Below, in pieces: positions 62,553-64,000 of a DNA stretch of 64,000 bases (the first letter of the stretch is position 1; the number at the start of each line of letters is the position of its first letter). The notes below the pieces were generated by a model that was given only the letters and a program-made list of their open reading frames with translations, made no database searches and was not told the origin of the DNA. Origin of the DNA: Actinernus sp. WN-2022. Its lineage: Eukaryota; Cnidaria; Anthozoa; Actiniaria; Actinernidae. Location of the stretch: the NCBI GenBank assembly GCA_030867875.1, contig JAOWCC010000237.1, forward strand, positions 8,687,811 through 8,751,810, given 5' to 3'. Both the position numbers and the translations under genes were made by a program.

Positions 62553-63788
62553 ATGATCTCGTTAACATTGGATCCCACACAAGTACGAAGAGAGCCTCAT
62601 GCACTCAAGGCTCCGCGAGACTTGTATAGGAAAACTTTCACTCGATCATCTGCCAATCCAGGTGAGACTCTATACGTAGAAGTTCCAAAGCTAGCAGAAG
62701 ATGTAGTACTAGTACCTGGTAGCTTAGCGCTATTGGGCGACATCGTACTATCTGGTGGACATGCGAATAACAGAGTCGTTTCGAACGTTGGACGCTGTTT
62801 GGTCATGCGTAGAATCTGTAGGATGGGAGCTGAAACAGTAGAAGACCTTGTCAGGCCAGACCTCCTACAAACATACTCCGATGTATACCTATCTACGCAG
62901 GAGAGAGAGTCTAGAATACAACAAGGCATTCAATCAGAGAACTTGAATAAGCTACGATCGAAAGCTGGTGACGCAAGTACTTCATCTGCTGCAGACAACG
63001 CGCTCCTAACTGCATGTGGTTCTAAGTATAGGATTCCCTTAGATGTTGACATTCTGACACAACATGGAGTTCTATATCCACATGCCTTAGAAAGTACCAT
63101 TACGTTCGAGTTAACTCTAGCGGCTGCCAACGAGGTTGTAATTGGATCGGATACGACGAAGATAGGTACGTACCAACTTACCAACATCCAACTAGAATAC
63201 GAAGCAATCAGGAACGAAACGCTGGCTAGTAGTGCACTTCACAAATATGAAATAGGTACTGCATTCCTATACAACTACGCTGTTCACTTCAAAACAGTAG
63301 ATATCGCTAAAACGTCCGATACTTTGATATCTCAAAACATCAATGTTCCACGACGATCCTTTGCTGGCCTACTTCTACTATTCATAGATCCACCTACCAT
63401 TGGCACGCGAGATAGTGAAGCATTCTCGAATCCAGATATCTTAAAGGTAGAAGTAGATGTCAATGGGATTCCCAACAGACTCTTTCCAAGCGGCATGCTT
63501 CCCCTAGATTTCTGGGAGGCTGCAAGAAGCTGGTTTGGCACCCCCAATACTTCTATGACTCCAAAGAAGTTCTTTGAAAATAGATTCTCTATTCTAATCG
63601 ATTGTCGCACAGCAAAAGATTCCACCGTTCATGGTGATGGCTTGGCACAAACCGGTAGTGGAAAGGACATCGACATTCGCATACATAGAACTGCAAAGGG
63701 AAGTGGAAATGTGAAAATGCACATCTATGTCCTTGCGGATGCTCAGGTCACGATATTGAACAGATCTCTGCAGAGTATATTATACTGA
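62553..63788 (+). CDS. Probable double-jelly-roll major capsid protein
   Basis: 411 residues from Met at 62553 (MISLTLDPTQVRRE), right after TTCAAC. Predominantly beta-prone: VLVPGSLALLGDIVLSGG, then IPLDVDILTQHGVLYPHAL and TITFELTLAAANEVVIG, then TYQLTNIQLEYEAIRNETLAS (end of a first barrel), NVPRRSFAGLLLLFIDPP, and a second half ending FSILIDCRTAKDSTVHG and MHIYVLADAQVTIL. The 'IPL..LYP..' and 'LTNIQLEYE' strands and the C-terminal small-strand pattern resemble hexon-type capsid proteins of Maverick/adinto-like and NCLDV viruses. Size and place next to the packaging ATPase fit. Confirmation needs structure prediction. Confidence 0.55.
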   Translation: MISLTLDPTQVRREPHALKAPRDLYRKTFTRSSANPGETLYVEVPKLAEDVVLVPGSLALLGDIVLSGGHANNRVVSNVGRCLVMRRICRMGAETVEDLVRPDLLQTYSDVYLSTQERESRIQQGIQSENLNKLRSKAGDASTSSAADNALLTACGSKYRIPLDVDILTQHGVLYPHALESTITFELTLAAANEVVIGSDTTKIGTYQLTNIQLEYEAIRNETLASSALHKYEIGTAFLYNYAVHFKTVDIAKTSDTLISQNINVPRRSFAGLLLLFIDPPTIGTRDSEAFSNPDILKVEVDVNGIPNRLFPSGMLPLDFWEAARSWFGTPNTSMTPKKFFENRFSILIDCRTAKDSTVHGDGLAQTGSGKDIDIRIHRTAKGSGNVKMHIYVLADAQVTILNRSLQSILY

Positions 63789-64000
63789 TGGATTCTCTCG
63801 TAGAGCACGTGCCGTTCAACGCACTCATAGTCGGTCCAACTAATTGTGGGAAGACTGCGTTTCTCATAGAACAACTTCGTGGAGCATTTCGTGGTAAGTT
63901 CGATTACATAGTACTGATTTGTCCTACGTATGCCCACAACAAAACTTATCGTGGATTTGCAAATCGAGATCCTCGTTTCTTCGTCATATCACCACCGCAG
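63788..64000 (+). CDS. A32/FtsK-HerA-type genome-packaging ATPase, 5' part
   Basis: Starts in the overlap TGATG with the stop of the capsid-like gene and runs off the window with 71 codons open. Walker A is GPTNCGKT at residues 16-23, preceded by the hydrophobic strand NALIVG. The second strand follows (YIVLICPTYAHNKTY, then FFVIS). P-loop with this spacing and the ICPT element are typical of the A32-like DNA-packaging ATPases of Bamfordvirae viruses. The Walker B and sensor regions are off the window. Overlap with the capsid gene implies one transcription unit. It would pump the genome into the capsid. Confidence 0.7.
   Translation, partial: MDSLVEHVPFNALIVGPTNCGKTAFLIEQLRGAFRGKFDYIVLICPTYAHNKTYRGFANRDPRFFVISPPQ

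Overview
This window looks like gene-poor, repeat-dominated chromosomal DNA of a cnidarian, most likely an anthozoan such as a stony coral or anemone. That is an inference from the mix of mobile-element families seen here: Ngaro/DIRS tyrosine-recombinase retroelements, PIF/Harbinger with a Myb-like companion gene, Kolobok with a THAP transposase and a P2X7-like companion, Crypton-like DUF3504 recombinases, CR1/L2-type LINEs, and a block of virus-type genes. Introns with GT-AG borders, poly(A) signals and (TTA)n LINE tails all indicate an animal nuclear genome. I see no ordinary single-copy host gene.

Region 1 (1-16.2 kb) is a graveyard of single insertions. It holds the 5' end of a Ty3/gypsy element (gag, primer-binding site, LTR), a tRNA-derived SINE-like unit, a decayed LINE, a RecQ-like helicase tail, a gag fragment, a Crypton-like recombinase cut in two by a 3.0-kb LINE, a possible DUF6589-like remnant, and a gypsy integrase tail with its polypurine tract and short LTR.

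Region 2 (16.2-40 kb) is one deep nest. A dispersed repeat called R1 here is split by a PIF/Harbinger element. The Harbinger transposase exon is split by a 16.5-kb Kolobok element flanked by TTAA. The Kolobok transposase exon is split by a long-TIR element with an 11-bp target duplication. That element in turn holds a nearly complete Ngaro retroelement with the split-repeat order A1-genes-B1-A2-B2. A LINE and a 2.5-kb long-inverted-repeat element sit in introns of the nest.

Region 3 (40-56.5 kb) has a second R1 copy with a ~213-bp satellite, L2/CR1-type LINE pieces, a GIY-YIG (Penelope-type) fragment, an apparently young LINE with an intact 752-codon reading frame, and a second, more decayed Ngaro-like element whose recombinase gene is interrupted by a 15-bp minisatellite.

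Region 4 (56.5-64 kb, running off the right end) is quite different. Eight uninterrupted, intron-less genes are packed nearly end to end on both strands: a Cys-rich protein, a TFIIB-like factor, a glycine-rich membrane protein, a probable minor capsid protein, a 564-residue protein of unknown role, a coiled-coil membrane protein, a probable double-jelly-roll major capsid protein and the start of a packaging ATPase. Divergent pairs share tiny symmetric promoters carrying a TATA-like box and TTCAACATG, and one gene ends in a strong hairpin followed by a T-run. Together they look like the structural and late-transcription module of a DNA virus or virus-like transposon integrated in, or assembled with, this genome. 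It is the most interesting part of the window.
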